A stretch of DNA of 41,855 nt. Origin: Lachnospiraceae bacterium (GTDB lineage Bacteria > Bacillota > Clostridia > Lachnospirales > Lachnospiraceae). Below the pieces are notes generated by a model, which was given only the letters and a program-made list of their open reading frames with translations, did not search any database and was not told the DNA's origin. Positions 15,664-25,335 of the stretch are shown piece after piece. Position 1 is the stretch's first letter; each line of letters begins with the position of its first letter. The position numbers were made by a program, and so were the translations under genes. The DNA lies in the NCBI GenBank assembly GCA_017627275.1, contig JAGAHC010000057.1, positions 1 to 41,855 on the forward strand, in the 5' to 3' direction.

Positions 15664-17435
15664 AGCAGACTTTTATCGGCATCTTAACGGAAAAAATGCA
15701 GAACGCTTTTGAGAAAGCGGGATATGATGCGGACATGGCAAGGGTCCAGGCCTCCAACAGACCGGATCTTTGCGAGTTCCAGTGCAACGGGGCGATGGCC
15801 CTGGCAAAGCGGGTCGGCAAGAATCCGCTCGAGATCGCACAGAGTGTGGCGGATGTCCTGCAAAAGGAAGCGGGAGAGGTGTTTTCGGAAGTCTCCGTGG
15901 CGCCGCCCGGTTTTTTGAATCTGAAAGCTTCGCCGGCCTTCCTTTCTTCGTATCTGCGCACGATGTGCGGCGAAGAGGATTTCGGCGCGGAGAAAACAAA
16001 GACCCCTAAGACCATCGTACTGGACTTCGGCGGTCCCAATGTGGCAAAACCCCTGCACGTCGGACACTTACGCTCCGCCGTCATCGGCGAATCCATCAAA
16101 CGGATCCTGCGGTTTCACGGCGACAGGGTCGTGGGCGACATTCATATGGGAGACTGGGGTCTGCAGATGGGACTCATTCTGACGGAAGTGGAGATGCGCG
16201 ATCCGTCTCTTCCTTATTTTTCCAAAGACTATACCGGCGAGTATCCCAAAGAAGCGCCGTTTACGATCGCGGAACTGGAGGAGATCTATCCCGCGGCGTC
16301 CGCAAAATCAAAAGAGGATGAAGCCTACCATCAGAAAGCCCTCGACTATACGCAAAGACTGCAGGCGGGAGAGAGAGGACTGCGCGCCCTGTGGGAGCAT
16401 ATCATCCGCGTGTCCGTGAGCGACCTGCAGAAAAACTACGATCGCCTGTCGGTCTCCTTTGACCTCTGGAACGGAGAATCTACCGTCCAGCCGCTCATTG
16501 CACCGATGGTCGAGAAGATGAAACAAGACGGGTTTGCCTATGAGAGCGAAGGCGCCCTGATCGTGGACGTGGCAAAGGAAGATGACAAAAAGGAAGTCCC
16601 GCCGTGCATGATCTTAAAATCCGACGGCGCGGCCCTTTATACGACAACGGACCTTGCGACGATACAGGACAGAGAAGAGCACTTCCACCCGGACGCCATC
16701 TATTATGTCGTGGATAAGCGCCAGGAACTGCACTTTGTACAGGTCTTCCGCTGCGCGAGAAAATGCGGACTGCTTCCGGAAGAAACGGAGTTAAAGCACA
16801 TCGGATTCGGAACGGTAAACGGCAAGGACGGAAAGCCTCTGAAAACGAGAGACGGCGGCGTGATGCGCCTCGAATGGCTGATCGACGACATCGATAAGGC
16901 CATGCTCGAAAAGATCAAGACCAATCCGGAGATCCCGCAGGAGGAAGCGGAAGAGACGGCAAAGAAGGTGGCGCTCGCCGCGTTAAAGTACGGCGATCTT
17001 TCCAACCTGATCGCGGGAAACTATATCTTTGATATGGACAAGTTCATTTCCTTCGAAGGAGATACGGGCCCGTACATCCTCTATACGATCGTGCGTGCGG
17101 GGTCCATCCTGAAAAAGGCGAAAGAAGAGGGGATCACGCTGAAAGAAGACCTTCTTCCGCTGCCGGAGACGGAGCCGGAAAAGAAGCTGATGCTGACGCT
17201 TGCCTCCTTTGCAAAGAAGATGGAGGAGGCGTACGAGGAACTGGCGCCGTCCGTGATCTGCGCCTACCTGTACGAGCTTGCCAATGATTTCAATTCGTTC
17301 TACCATACGACCAAGATCCTGTCGGAGAAGAACGAGGAGAAAAAGAAAGGGTACCTTGCGCTTTTGAAGCTGGCGGTCGGGGTCATGGAGACCTGCGCGG
17401 ACCTTCTCGGGTTTGAAGCCCCGGAGAGGATGTAA
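15660..17435 (+). CDS. argS: Arginyl-tRNA synthetase
   Basis: The 591-aa class I synthetase charges tRNA-Arg. The N-terminal additive domain occupies about residues 1-105. The signature GGPNVAKPLHVGHLRSAVIG (124-143) includes the HIGH-type motif HVGH, and the KMSKS position carries GKPLKTRDGG, the usual ArgRS variation. The C-terminal DALR anticodon-binding domain ends with ETCADLLGFEAPERM. Length is normal. The ATG overlaps the queH stop by four bases, and GGGAGAGAG lies just upstream. It is the last gene of the operon starting at 12838. Confidence 0.97.
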   Translation: MKQTFIGILTEKMQNAFEKAGYDADMARVQASNRPDLCEFQCNGAMALAKRVGKNPLEIAQSVADVLQKEAGEVFSEVSVAPPGFLNLKASPAFLSSYLRTMCGEEDFGAEKTKTPKTIVLDFGGPNVAKPLHVGHLRSAVIGESIKRILRFHGDRVVGDIHMGDWGLQMGLILTEVEMRDPSLPYFSKDYTGEYPKEAPFTIAELEEIYPAASAKSKEDEAYHQKALDYTQRLQAGERGLRALWEHIIRVSVSDLQKNYDRLSVSFDLWNGESTVQPLIAPMVEKMKQDGFAYESEGALIVDVAKEDDKKEVPPCMILKSDGAALYTTTDLATIQDREEHFHPDAIYYVVDKRQELHFVQVFRCARKCGLLPEETELKHIGFGTVNGKDGKPLKTRDGGVMRLEWLIDDIDKAMLEKIKTNPEIPQEEAEETAKKVALAALKYGDLSNLIAGNYIFDMDKFISFEGDTGPYILYTIVRAGSILKKAKEEGITLKEDLLPLPETEPEKKLMLTLASFAKKMEEAYEELAPSVICAYLYELANDFNSFYHTTKILSEKNEEKKKGYLALLKLAVGVMETCADLLGFEAPERM

Positions 17436-17438
17436 AGA

Positions 17439-17466
17439 CGCCTTATTCAATGGTACAATAAAGGCG
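17439..17466 (+). promoter_or_regulatory. dapA promoter -10 inside an inverted repeat
   Basis: CGCCTTATT (17439-17447) and AATAAAGGCG (17457-17466) pair apart from one bulged A, and they flank an extended -10 (TGG-TACAAT, 17451-17459). The element could be an operator over the dapA promoter or the argS terminator stem. The stretch 17446-17462 is the same 17-mer seen at nifJ with one change. No good -35 is seen. Confidence 0.45.
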
Positions 17467-17507
17467 CGAAGCTGATTCAGGACAGAAGAAAAAGAGAGGA
17501 TAAGAAA

Positions 17508-18395
17508 ATGGCGATTTTCAAAGGATCCGGTGTAGCCATCGCAACCCCGTTTCATCAGAACGATCTGTCTGTCGATTACGAAGCGTTCGACAAACTGATC
17601 GAATACCAGATCGCGAATCATTCCGATGCCATCATCGTCTGCGGGACGACCGGAGAGGCTGCAACACTCAATGAAGAAGAATACCTGTCCGTCTGCCGGT
17701 TCTGTGTCGAGCGGGTGAAGGGAAGAGTGCCCGTCATCGCGGGAGCCGGTTCCAACAATACGGCCGTGGCCGTCGCTCACAGCAAAATGATGCAGGAGAT
17801 CGGCGCGGACGCCGTCCTGATCGTCAATCCTTATTACAACAAGGGAACGCAGAACGGCATTTATGAACACATGAAGGCGGTGTCGGATGCCATCGAGATC
17901 CCCATCATCATGTATAACGTGCCCGGCCGGACCGGAAGCAACATGGTGGCGGAAACAACGGCCAGGATCGTGAAGGAAGTAAAGAATGTCGTCGGCATCA
18001 AAGAGGCCAGCGGCAACATCTCGCAGATCGTCAAGATCATGGAACTGACCGACGGCAATATCGATCTGTATTCCGGAAACGACGATCAGACGGTGCCGAT
18101 CCTCTCCATGGGAGGCCTGGGCATCATCTCGGTCGTTGCGAATGCGGCGCCGTCCCTCATGCACGAGATGTGCGAAGCATTCTTTGCAGGCGACGTGAAA
18201 AAAGCAGCTGCGCTCCAGTGTAAGAGCATGCCGCTCTTTGAAGCCATGTTCTGCGAAGTTAATCCGATCCCGGTCAAGAAGGCCCTGCAGATGATGGGAC
18301 TCTGTGACGGATCGCTTCGCCTGCCGCTGACACAGCTGGAAGAGAAGAACGAGGAACGGGTAAGAAAAGCATTGGAGGGACTTTCGCTCTTATGA
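17508..18395 (+). CDS. dapA: 4-hydroxy-tetrahydrodipicolinate synthase
   Basis: The 295-aa TIM-barrel aldolase condenses pyruvate with aspartate semialdehyde, the committed step to lysine and diaminopimelate. The expected residues are visible: GTTGEAATLNEEE (46-58), the catalytic tyrosine in MYNVPGRTG (135-143), Arg 141 for the carboxylate, and the Schiff-base lysine in VGIKEASGN (Lys 165). GAGAGGA (17494-17500) supports ATG 17508. The stop overlaps the dapB start (ATGA), so the pair is translationally coupled. Confidence 0.97.
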   Translation: MAIFKGSGVAIATPFHQNDLSVDYEAFDKLIEYQIANHSDAIIVCGTTGEAATLNEEEYLSVCRFCVERVKGRVPVIAGAGSNNTAVAVAHSKMMQEIGADAVLIVNPYYNKGTQNGIYEHMKAVSDAIEIPIIMYNVPGRTGSNMVAETTARIVKEVKNVVGIKEASGNISQIVKIMELTDGNIDLYSGNDDQTVPILSMGGLGIISVVANAAPSLMHEMCEAFFAGDVKKAAALQCKSMPLFEAMFCEVNPIPVKKALQMMGLCDGSLRLPLTQLEEKNEERVRKALEGLSLL

Positions 18396-19156
18396 TCAGA
18401 CTGATTATTCATGGCGCAAACGGCCATATGGGAAGAAAGATCGCGGAACTGGCATCGTCCGATCCGGCGGTCGAGGTGGTCGCGGGGATCGACGCGGTCC
18501 TCGGCAACAGAGAGGTGGATCTGTTTCCGATCTATCCTTCGACGGATGCCTGCACGGAAGAGGCGGACGTTGTGGTGGACTTCTCCACCGCCAGGGCGAC
18601 CGACAACCTCCTGTCCTTTTGCCTGAAACGATCCCTTCCCTGTGTCCTGTGCACCACGGGGCTCTCGGAGGAACAGGAGCAGCAGGTGAGAGAGGCGTCG
18701 AAGCAGATCCCGATCCTTCGAAGCGCCAACATGTCCATCGGCATTAACCTCATTCTTTCGGTCCTGGAAAAGATCACGCCTCTTCTTTCGGAAGCGGGAT
18801 ATGACATCGAGATCCTGGAAAAACACCATCATCGCAAGATCGATGCGCCCAGCGGCACGGCTCTCGCGCTCGGTGATAAGATCAACGAGGTGACAAGCGG
18901 AAAGTACCACTTCGTATTTGACAGAAGCAAAACGCGCGAGAAGCGTGACGAAAACGAGATCGGGTTTTCCGCCATTCGCGGCGGCACAATCGTCGGGGAA
19001 CATGAGATCATTTTTGCGGGAGAAGATGAAGTGATCACCATCGGCCATGAAGCCTTCAGCCGCGCGATCTTCGGAAAGGGAGCGCTCGAAGGAGCCAAGT
19101 TCATCGCGAACAGGGCGCCCGGTCTTTATTCGATGAAGGATGTCATGGAGCATTAA
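18392..19156 (+). CDS. dapB: 4-hydroxy-tetrahydrodipicolinate reductase
   Basis: The 254-aa enzyme reduces the DapA product with NAD(P)H. The Rossmann glycine motif HGANGHMGRKI lies at residues 7-17. The catalytic/substrate signature EKHHHRKIDAPSGTA spans 143-157, and the C-terminal HEAFSR segment is typical. Length is slightly short but within the family range. GGAGGGA (18374-18380) precedes ATG 18392. A strong terminator follows 31 bases after the stop. Confidence 0.97.
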   Translation: MIRLIIHGANGHMGRKIAELASSDPAVEVVAGIDAVLGNREVDLFPIYPSTDACTEEADVVVDFSTARATDNLLSFCLKRSLPCVLCTTGLSEEQEQQVREASKQIPILRSANMSIGINLILSVLEKITPLLSEAGYDIEILEKHHHRKIDAPSGTALALGDKINEVTSGKYHFVFDRSKTREKRDENEIGFSAIRGGTIVGEHEIIFAGEDEVITIGHEAFSRAIFGKGALEGAKFIANRAPGLYSMKDVMEH

Positions 19157-19187
19157 GAAGCAGGAAAAAACCGAAAACGACAATGAA

Positions 19188-19213
19188 AAAGGGACGGGTT
19201 ACCCCGTCCCTTT
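19188..19213. terminator. Bidirectional terminator between dapB and the cold-shock gene
   Basis: AAAGGGACGGG and CCCGTCCCTTT form a perfect 11-bp stem around TTAC. T-rich sequence follows on both strands (TTT on plus, TTTTTC on minus), so the stem serves both convergent genes. Confidence 0.9.
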
Positions 19214-19234
19214 GCGATTGCTTAGATAACTATA

Positions 19235-19438
19235 TTAGCTAAGCTTGGTTACATTGACTGCCTGGGGGCCTTTTTCGCCCTGGATCACGTCGTATTCTAC
19301 CGCCTGACCCTCATCGAGCGACTTGAAGCCTTCCATGTTCAGTCCCGAATAGTGCACGAATACATCGTTGCCTTCGGAATCAGAAATGAAACCATAGCCC
19401 TTCTGATTGTTGAACCATTTGACAGTACCCTTGTTCAT
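19235..19438 (-). CDS. cspA: Cold-shock domain protein
   Basis: The 67-aa protein is a single cold-shock domain that binds single-stranded RNA and DNA and unwinds mRNA structure. RNP1 (KGYGFI) lies at 13-18 and RNP2 (VFVHYS) at 26-31, and the C-terminal GPQAVNV is typical. The frame is open upstream to 19492, but ATG 19436-19438 is chosen because GGAGG (19447-19451) precedes it and the domain starts there. It shares a back-to-back promoter region with yerC. Confidence 0.95.
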   Translation of the reverse strand: MNKGTVKWFNNQKGYGFISDSEGNDVFVHYSGLNMEGFKSLDEGQAVEYDVIQGEKGPQAVNVTKLS

Positions 19439-19501
19439 TGCAAATACCTCCAAATAACTTAAAACATAAGATAGCCACGCTGCATTAGTCACAGCATTTT
19501 G

Positions 19502-19530
19502 ACTTTAGCATACGGGGATTAAAAAGTAAA
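19502..19530 (-). promoter_or_regulatory. Promoter of the cold-shock gene
   Basis: On the minus strand, TTTACT (19525-19530) and TAAAGT (19502-19507) are 17 bases apart with a TGC extension. The predicted leader is about 57 bases. The -10 sequence TGCTAAAGT is the same motif repeated at the divergent yerC promoter. Confidence 0.55.
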
Positions 19531-19544
19531 GCGGGAAAAGGCGG

Positions 19545-19573
19545 TTTACCGCGCTATTTTCACGTGCTAAAAT
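19545..19573 (+). promoter_or_regulatory. Promoter of yerC
   Basis: TTTACC (19545-19550) and TAAAAT (19568-19573) are 17 bases apart, with the -10 extended by TGC. The layout matches that of the rhomboid-like gene promoter. A GAAA-capped hairpin AAGCGC/GCGCTT (19586-19601) follows in the leader. Confidence 0.55.
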
Positions 19574-19588
19574 GCTAAAGTGTTAAAG
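19565..19588 (+). repeat. Three tandem 8-base repeats at the yerC start site
   Basis: TGCTAAAA, TGCTAAAG and TGTTAAAG lie head to tail from the -10 across the predicted start of transcription. Such helical-phase tandem half-sites are plausible operator elements for the TrpR-like product of the next gene; that link is inference. Confidence 0.45.
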
Positions 19589-19631
19589 CGCGAAAGCGCT
19601 TGGTCAGAGATTTTTGAGAGAGGGGAAGAGC

Positions 19632-19946
19632 ATGAATAAAAAAATCGACACGATGCCGGTCAGGCAGTTGTTTGAAGCGGTGCTGACACTGGAAACGGTG
19701 GAAGAGTGCTATCTGTTTTTTGAAGATCTTCTGACGGTCAAGGAGATCGAATCCCTGTCTCAGAGACTTCAGGTGGCGGAGCTTCTCCGCAAAAAAGAGA
19801 CCTACGTCAATATCGCAAGAATTGCCAATTCCTCCACGGCGACGGTCAGCCGTGTGAACCGCGTTCTTTCCTACGGAAACGATGGATTTGAGATGGTGTT
19901 TTCCCGCATGGAAAAGAATGCGTCGAAGAATAAACGCAAAAAATAG
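19632..19946 (+). CDS. yerC: YerC/YecD family TrpR-related DNA-binding protein
   Basis: The 104-aa protein belongs to the TrpR-like YerC family of Bacillota. Helices around LLTVKEIESLSQRLQVAELL (about 36-55) and the helix-turn-helix YVNIARIANSSTATVSRVNRVL (about 59-80) match TrpR. Family members are putative regulators, and their ligand is not settled. ATG 19632 is preferred over an upstream TTG at 19614 because AGGGGAAG (19621-19628) precedes it. The C-terminus is lysine-rich. Its stop codon directly abuts the next ATG, so the two are co-transcribed. Confidence 0.9.
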   Translation: MNKKIDTMPVRQLFEAVLTLETVEECYLFFEDLLTVKEIESLSQRLQVAELLRKKETYVNIARIANSSTATVSRVNRVLSYGNDGFEMVFSRMEKNASKNKRKK

Positions 19947-22900
19947 ATGAAAGAGAACAGGAAATTCTCCTACCCGTTCGTATTCCTGGCGGGCTTTCTC
20001 CTGTATCTGTGCTGTGTGCTGCCGTTCTTTGTCTATCGCGGCGGTACATGGTTTTATTACGGCGACTACAATGTCCAGCAGGTCCCCTTCTATGTTTTCT
20101 GCCACAGAATGGTCAGGGAGGGATATCTTTTCTGGACTCCCTTTTTGGATCTGGGATCGAATATCCAGAGCAGTTTTGCCATGTATCTGTGGGGAAGTCC
20201 CTTTTTCTGGATCACGATTCCCTTCCCCGAATCCTGGCTGCCGAATCTCATGGTCCCGATCATGGCACTCAAATACGGGACGGCGCTGACGACATCGTTT
20301 GCCTTTCTGAAGACCCAGACCCGGTCGGAAGAGGGAGCGCTTTTCGGCGCCTTCCTGTACGCCTTCTCCGGATTCCAGGGGACCAATATCGTTTTCAACC
20401 ACTTCCATGACGTGACGGCGTTCTTTCCACTCTATCTGCTCTCGCTCGATTACCAGGTGCAGAAGAAGAGGAAGGGACCGTTTGCCTTTATGACCTTCTT
20501 TATGCTCCTGCTGAATTACTTCTTCTTTGTGGGAGAAGTGCTGTTTCTGATCCTGTATTATCTGCTCCGTTATGCGCCGCATAGGAAGATCAGGGACACG
20601 ATCCTGCAGGGGGTGCAGATCTTTCTGACGGCGCTGGCCGGCGGTCTTGCGGCTTCCGTCCTGTGGGTGCAGATCCTAAGCGGCATGATCGGCAACAACC
20701 GGCTGGGCAATGTCCTTTCGGGGAAGGATCTCTTCCTTTACAAAGAACTGTCCACCTACCCGGCGATCATCAAATCCTTTTTTATGCTGCCGGACCTGGT
20801 GGGAAGAGGGACGCTGTTTACCAATGACAGCATCCGCGTGAGCTCCATCGCCGGCTACCTTCCCTGCTTTGCGCTGAGCGGCGTGATCGCCTATTTCCTG
20901 ACGCATAAAGGAACCTGGAAGAAACGGCTGCTCACAGTCTGTGCGGTGATGGCGCTGATCCCCGTGCTCAATGCTTCGTTTTCCGGATTCAACGCGGCAG
21001 TCTACGGCCGCTGGTACTTCATGCCGCTTCTGATCATGGCTGCCGTCACGGCGATCGCCATGGAGGAAGGAGAGAAAAAAGCGCTCAGGATAGGCATGCG
21101 GATCAGTGTGCTCGCAGCCCTCTTCTTTATGCTCTGCACCTTTCTGCCCGAATGGAAGGAAGGAGAGATCCTTTGGCTTTCCAGGTTCGATCATCCGGAA
21201 CTTTTGATCACGCAGTACCTTTCCACGGTGCTCCTCTTTCCGGTGCTGTATTACTTCACGATCCGGTACCGGTCTGCCCGGAAAAAAGAACTGGACAAAA
21301 GAGGAGTCGTACTGATTGCGGCATGCTGTGCGGTTACGACTATCGCAGCGCTTCTCATGGGGACGACCGTCGTTTCCAATGACGGAAAGGAAAAATGGAA
21401 GACACAGCTTCTTACGGAAAAGCCCACCCTTCCGGACGAAGAGAGCTTTGTGCGTGTGGAGACGGACACCGCTTCGACAAACTATGATCTCGTCTGGGGC
21501 TATCCGCAGGCGCACAGTTTCCAGAGCACGGTGTCGCCTTCCATCTTTCAGTTTTACCTGCACGCCCTCAACCTCCGCAGAAGCGTGGAGAGCTCGATGC
21601 CCTTTGATAAGATCGGAGGACGGGCCGTGATCTCGGAGCGGTACTGCCTCGAAAACAAATGGGTCGAAGCAAGCAGAAATTATACGAACGAAGGCGGGAT
21701 CCGCGGATTCCGCAGAGTCTCGGCGGATGCGGGATTCGTGATCTACGAAAACGAGAACTACATTCCGATGGGATTCACCTTTGAGACCTGTATCTCCGAG
21801 GAAGCCTTCGAAGCACTCTCCGGAAAGACGGCGGACAGGCTGCTCGTGAAAGACATCATCCTGTCGAGAGAGGATATTCATAAATATGCGGATATTCTGA
21901 CAGAGGATACAGAAAAGCATGAGGAGGTCATGTCCTATCGATCCTTTGCGGAAGAGTGCAGAAAAAGACGGGAGAGCGCCTGTCAGGAAGTGACCTTTGA
22001 CAGGACGGGGTTCCTCGCAAAGGCCGACATGGAGAGGGAGAACCTCCTCTTTTTCTCCGTCCCTTATGACCGTGGATTCAGCGCTTTTGTAGACGGGAAA
22101 AAAGCCGAGATCGTCCGTGCGGACTTCGGGCTGATGGCAGTCTCTGTTCCTGCGGGAAAGCATGAGGTCCGTTTTACGTACCGGCCGTTTTTGTTCACGG
22201 AGGGGATCTGTTTAAGCCTGGTCGGTTTGATCCTTGTGATCCTGCTGTTTTTCTTTGATGAACGGCAGATCCGCCTTAACAAACAAACCGGGAAATGGTA
22301 TGATGGGAAAATCAATAAAGATACGGAAGGAAGAGTCATGAAGGTTGTAAAATTTGGCGGCAGTTCGCTGGCGGATGCCGGGCAGTTTTTAAAGGTGCTC
22401 GACATTATCCGGGCGGACAAGGACAGAGCCTTTGTCGTCCCGAGCGCGCCGGGAAAACGGTTTTCCGGTGATACGAAGGTCACGGACATGCTCTACCGGT
22501 GCTTTGATCTGGCATCGGCAGGAGAAGATTTTTCGGAAGAACTCTCCCGCATCAAAGAACGGTATGATGCGATCATCGAAGGGCTTTCTTTGCAGGGATT
22601 TACCCTCGATCACGAATTCGAGGTGATCAGGGAACATCTGGCAAGCCATCCCGAAAAGGACTATATCGCTTCCAGAGGAGAATATTTAAACGGCCGCATT
22701 ATGGCGGAGTGTCTCGACTTTACCTTTGTCGATGCAAAAGACGTCATCTTCTTTAAGGAAGACGGACGGCTGGACGCCGAAAAGACGAGGACCGTCATGA
22801 AGGAAGAACTCACGAAGGCCGGCAATGCCGTCATCCCCGGTTTCTACGGACAGGATACGGAAGGCAGGATCAAGACGTTCTCCCGCGGCGGATCGGATAT

Positions 22901-23675
22901 GACGGGAGCCATCGTGGCAGGCGCCATGAGCATTGACGTCTACGAAAACTGGACCGATGTCTCGGGCTTTATGATCGCCGACCCCACCATTATCGAGAAT
23001 CCGGAACGGATCGAGACCATTACCTATCGGGAACTCAGAGAGCTTTCCTATATGGGCGCGTCGGTCCTGCATGAGGAATCGATCTTCCCCGTCATGAAGG
23101 AGGGGATCCCGATCAACATCCGTAATACGAACGCACCGGAGGATCCCGGCACCTGGATCGTGCAGAGCACGGGACAGAAGTCGAAGTATACGATCACGGG
23201 CATCGCGGGACACAGAGGGTTCTATGCGGTCGACATTATCAAATCGATGATGAACACCGAGATCGGATTCGGCAGAAGGGTCCTGCAGGCGTTTGAGGAA
23301 AACGGCATTTCCTTCGAACATATGCCGACCGGTGTCGACACCATGACCATCGTGGTGCACGGCGACGAGTTTGCGGAGAAGGAGCAGCAGGTCATCTCCG
23401 CCATTCACCGCCTTACCATGCCGGACAGCATCGAGATCGAAACGGATCTGGCGCTTGTCGCGATCGTGGGTCGCGGCATGAAGAGAGAAAGCGGGACGGC
23501 CGGAAAGGCATTCCGGGCGCTGGCGGATGCGGGCGTCAATATCCGCATGATCGACCAGGGATCCAGCGAGTTGAATATTATCGTCGGCGTGGAAGACTCC
23601 GATTTTGAAAAGACCATCCGGGCGTTGTATGACGCCTTCGTTACCGCAAAAAAGGCAGAGAGCAAGGGAGAGTAA
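19947..23675 (+). CDS. YfhO-like membrane glycosyltransferase fused in frame to aspartate kinase
   Basis: One uninterrupted frame of 1242 codons holds two unrelated proteins. Residues 1 to about 785 are a YfhO-family multi-pass membrane protein (GT-C-like; in Bacillus YfhO acts in lipoteichoic acid glycosylation), with the expected acidic loop [12 protein letters not shown] near 38-48, many transmembrane segments, a large outer domain, and a last segment [17 protein letters not shown]. Then follow about 30 polar residues and, from residue 798, a complete aspartate kinase. There is no stop between them. The tail after the last membrane segment would be cytosolic, so a fusion is topologically possible. 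However, a promoter and ribosome site at the junction point to separate kinase production. ATG 19947 has no ribosome site and abuts the yerC stop. Confidence 0.75.
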   Translation: MKENRKFSYPFVFLAGFLLYLCCVLPFFVYRGGTWFYYGDYNVQQVPFYVFCHRMVREGYLFWTPFLDLGSNIQSSFAMYLWGSPFFWITIPFPESWLPNLMVPIMALKYGTALTTSFAFLKTQTRSEEGALFGAFLYAFSGFQGTNIVFNHFHDVTAFFPLYLLSLDYQVQKKRKGPFAFMTFFMLLLNYFFFVGEVLFLILYYLLRYAPHRKIRDTILQGVQIFLTALAGGLAASVLWVQILSGMIGNNRLGNVLSGKDLFLYKELSTYPAIIKSFFMLPDLVGRGTLFTNDSIRVSSIAGYLPCFALSGVIAYFLTHKGTWKKRLLTVCAVMALIPVLNASFSGFNAAVYGRWYFMPLLIMAAVTAIAMEEGEKKALRIGMRISVLAALFFMLCTFLPEWKEGEILWLSRFDHPELLITQYLSTVLLFPVLYYFTIRYRSARKKELDKRGVVLIAACCAVTTIAALLMGTTVVSNDGKEKWKTQLLTEKPTLPDEESFVRVETDTASTNYDLVWGYPQAHSFQSTVSPSIFQFYLHALNLRRSVESSMPFDKIGGRAVISERYCLENKWVEASRNYTNEGGIRGFRRVSADAGFVIYENENYIPMGFTFETCISEEAFEALSGKTADRLLVKDIILSREDIHKYADILTEDTEKHEEVMSYRSFAEECRKRRESACQEVTFDRTGFLAKADMERENLLFFSVPYDRGFSAFVDGKKAEIVRADFGLMAVSVPAGKHEVRFTYRPFLFTEGICLSLVGLILVILLFFFDERQIRLNKQTGKWYDGKINKDTEGRVMKVVKFGGSSLADAGQFLKVLDIIRADKDRAFVVPSAPGKRFSGDTKVTDMLYRCFDLASAGEDFSEELSRIKERYDAIIEGLSLQGFTLDHEFEVIREHLASHPEKDYIASRGEYLNGRIMAECLDFTFVDAKDVIFFKEDGRLDAEKTRTVMKEELTKAGNAVIPGFYGQDTEGRIKTFSRGGSDMTGAIVAGAMSIDVYENWTDVSGFMIADPTIIENPERIETITYRELRELSYMGASVLHEESIFPVMKEGIPINIRNTNAPEDPGTWIVQSTGQKSKYTITGIAGHRGFYAVDIIKSMMNTEIGFGRRVLQAFEENGISFEHMPTGVDTMTIVVHGDEFAEKEQQVISAIHRLTMPDSIEIETDLALVAIVGRGMKRESGTAGKAFRALADAGVNIRMIDQGSSELNIIVGVEDSDFEKTIRALYDAFVTAKKAESKGE
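22276..22304 (+). promoter_or_regulatory. Promoter for aspartate kinase inside the upstream reading frame
   Basis: TTAACA (22276-22281) and TATGAT (22299-22304) are 17 bases apart, and the -10 carries a TGG extension. It lies within codons joining the YfhO-like part to the kinase. GGAAGGA (22325-22331) then precedes ATG 22338 by six bases. Confidence 0.65.
22338..23675 (+). CDS. lysC: Aspartate kinase (own start within the fused frame)
   Basis: The 445-aa protein phosphorylates aspartate, the first step to lysine, threonine, methionine and diaminopimelate. It has the canonical N-terminus [15 protein letters not shown], the substrate-binding [13 protein letters not shown], the [14 protein letters not shown] segment, and a C-terminal ACT pair ([15 protein letters not shown], then [14 protein letters not shown]) that usually senses lysine or threonine. 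Length equals a stand-alone monofunctional kinase. Its own promoter (22276-22304) and GGAAGGA ribosome site make ATG 22338 the likely main start, although the frame continues upstream into the YfhO-like gene. glnS begins one base after its stop. dapA-dapB lie 3 kb upstream in another unit. Confidence 0.88.
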   Translation: MKVVKFGGSSLADAGQFLKVLDIIRADKDRAFVVPSAPGKRFSGDTKVTDMLYRCFDLASAGEDFSEELSRIKERYDAIIEGLSLQGFTLDHEFEVIREHLASHPEKDYIASRGEYLNGRIMAECLDFTFVDAKDVIFFKEDGRLDAEKTRTVMKEELTKAGNAVIPGFYGQDTEGRIKTFSRGGSDMTGAIVAGAMSIDVYENWTDVSGFMIADPTIIENPERIETITYRELRELSYMGASVLHEESIFPVMKEGIPINIRNTNAPEDPGTWIVQSTGQKSKYTITGIAGHRGFYAVDIIKSMMNTEIGFGRRVLQAFEENGISFEHMPTGVDTMTIVVHGDEFAEKEQQVISAIHRLTMPDSIEIETDLALVAIVGRGMKRESGTAGKAFRALADAGVNIRMIDQGSSELNIIVGVEDSDFEKTIRALYDAFVTAKKAESKGE

Positions 23676-23676
23676 G

Positions 23677-25335
23677 ATGAGCAAGGAAAACAAAAACTTT
23701 ATCGAGCAGTTTATCGACAAAGATTTGGAAGACGGCGTCTATGACCGCGTGCAGACACGCTTTCCTCCTGAGCCCAACGGCTATCTGCACATCGGACATG
23801 CCAAAAGCATTCTTTTAAACTACGGCATCGCACAGGAATACGGCGGGAAGTTTGCCCTTCGCTTTGATGACACCAACCCCGAAAAGGAAAAGATCGAATT
23901 TGTGGAATCCATCATCGAGGACGTCAAGTGGCTGGGCGCCGATTATGAGGACCGTCTTTTCTTCGCCTCCGATTACTTCGACGAGATGTACGAGATCGCC
24001 ATCAAACTCATCAAGAAGGGAAAGGCCTATGTGTCAGACCTCACAGCCGATGAGATCCGGGAATACAGAGGGACGCTGACGGAACCCGGGAAAAACGATC
24101 CGAACAGGGACCGCAGTATTGAAGAAAACCTGGAACTCTTTACGGCCATGAAGGAAGGGAAGTTTCAGGATGGCGAGAAGACCCTTCGCGCGAAGATCGA
24201 CATGGCAAGCCCCAATATCAATATGCGCGACCCGATCCTTTACCGTGTGGCGCATCTGACGCATCACAACACGGGCGACAAATGGTGCATCTATCCGATG
24301 TACGACTACGCGCACCCGCTCGAAGATGCCATTGAAGGAACGACACACTCCATCTGCACACTGGAGTTTGAAGATCACAGACCGCTCTATGACTGGGTCG
24401 TACGGGAAGCGGAATTTAAGATGCCGCCGAGACAGATCGAGTTTTCCAAACTCTATCTGACCAATGTCGTGACCGGCAAGCGCTACATCAAACGGCTGGT
24501 GGAAGAAGGGATCGTGGACGGCTGGGATGATCCGAGACTTGTTTCGATCTCCGGTCTGCGCAGACGCGGTGTGACCCCGTCTGCCATCAAGAGCTTTGTC
24601 GAAATGGCGGGGATCTCGAAGAGCCAGGGCTCTGCCGATTATGCGATGCTCGAATACTGCATCAGAGAAGACTTAAAGCCTTCCTGCAAGAGGATGCTCG
24701 CGGTGCTTGATCCGATCAAGCTGGTGATCGACAATTATCCGGAGGGACAGACGGAAGAACTGCCGGCGCCCAACAATCTGGAGAATCCGGAACTCGGAGA
24801 GCGGACGATTACCTTCGGAAGAGAACTGTGGATCGAACGGGAAGACTTCATGGAAGAAGCGCCGAAGAAGTATTACCGGCTGTATCCCGGCAACGAAGTC
24901 CGTCTCATGTATGCCTATTTCGTTACGTGTACGGGCTTTGAAAAAGATGAGAACGGAAACATCACCGTGGTGCATGCGACCTACGATCCGGAAACGAAGA
25001 GCGGTTCCGGATTTGAGGGAAGAAAGGTCAAGGGGACCATTCACTGGGTCCATGCGGCCGATGCCAAGACCGCAAAGGTCCGTCTTTACGAGAATCTCAT
25101 CGATGAAGAGAAAGGCGTCTATAACGAAGACGGCTCCCTGAACCTCAATCCGCAGTCGCTGATCGAGAAGGAAGCCTTTGTCGAGCCGGCACTCATGGAG
25201 GCAAAGCCGTTTGACCGCTTCCAGTTTGTCCGGAACGGGTTCTTCTGTGTGGATTTCAAGGACAGCAAGGAAGGCGCGCCGGTCTTTAACCGGATCGTTT
25301 CGCTCAAGAGTTCCTTCAAACTGCCGAAGGATTAA
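23677..25335 (+). CDS. glnS: Glutaminyl-tRNA synthetase
   Basis: The 552-aa class I synthetase charges tRNA-Gln directly. [15 protein letters not shown] (30-44) contains HIGH, and [11 protein letters not shown] follows in the catalytic core. The KMSKS position reads [12 protein letters not shown] near 262-273, an atypical form that keeps the GKR basic core. The C-terminal beta-barrel anticodon domain ends at the SLKSSF motif. ATG 23677 follows AAGGGAG (23664-23670); the frame is open further upstream inside lysC, but the family N-terminus starts here. It probably shares the lysC transcript. Its stop overlaps that of the convergent TetR gene. Confidence 0.96.
   Translation: MSKENKNFIEQFIDKDLEDGVYDRVQTRFPPEPNGYLHIGHAKSILLNYGIAQEYGGKFALRFDDTNPEKEKIEFVESIIEDVKWLGADYEDRLFFASDYFDEMYEIAIKLIKKGKAYVSDLTADEIREYRGTLTEPGKNDPNRDRSIEENLELFTAMKEGKFQDGEKTLRAKIDMASPNINMRDPILYRVAHLTHHNTGDKWCIYPMYDYAHPLEDAIEGTTHSICTLEFEDHRPLYDWVVREAEFKMPPRQIEFSKLYLTNVVTGKRYIKRLVEEGIVDGWDDPRLVSISGLRRRGVTPSAIKSFVEMAGISKSQGSADYAMLEYCIREDLKPSCKRMLAVLDPIKLVIDNYPEGQTEELPAPNNLENPELGERTITFGRELWIEREDFMEEAPKKYYRLYPGNEVRLMYAYFVTCTGFEKDENGNITVVHATYDPETKSGSGFEGRKVKGTIHWVHAADAKTAKVRLYENLIDEEKGVYNEDGSLNLNPQSLIEKEAFVEPALMEAKPFDRFQFVRNGFFCVDFKDSKEGAPVFNRIVSLKSSFKLPKD

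Noticed and set aside
19586..19601. GAAA-capped hairpin as a terminator
   Set aside because: It lies between the yerC promoter and its ribosome site with no adjacent T tract; more likely a leader hairpin.
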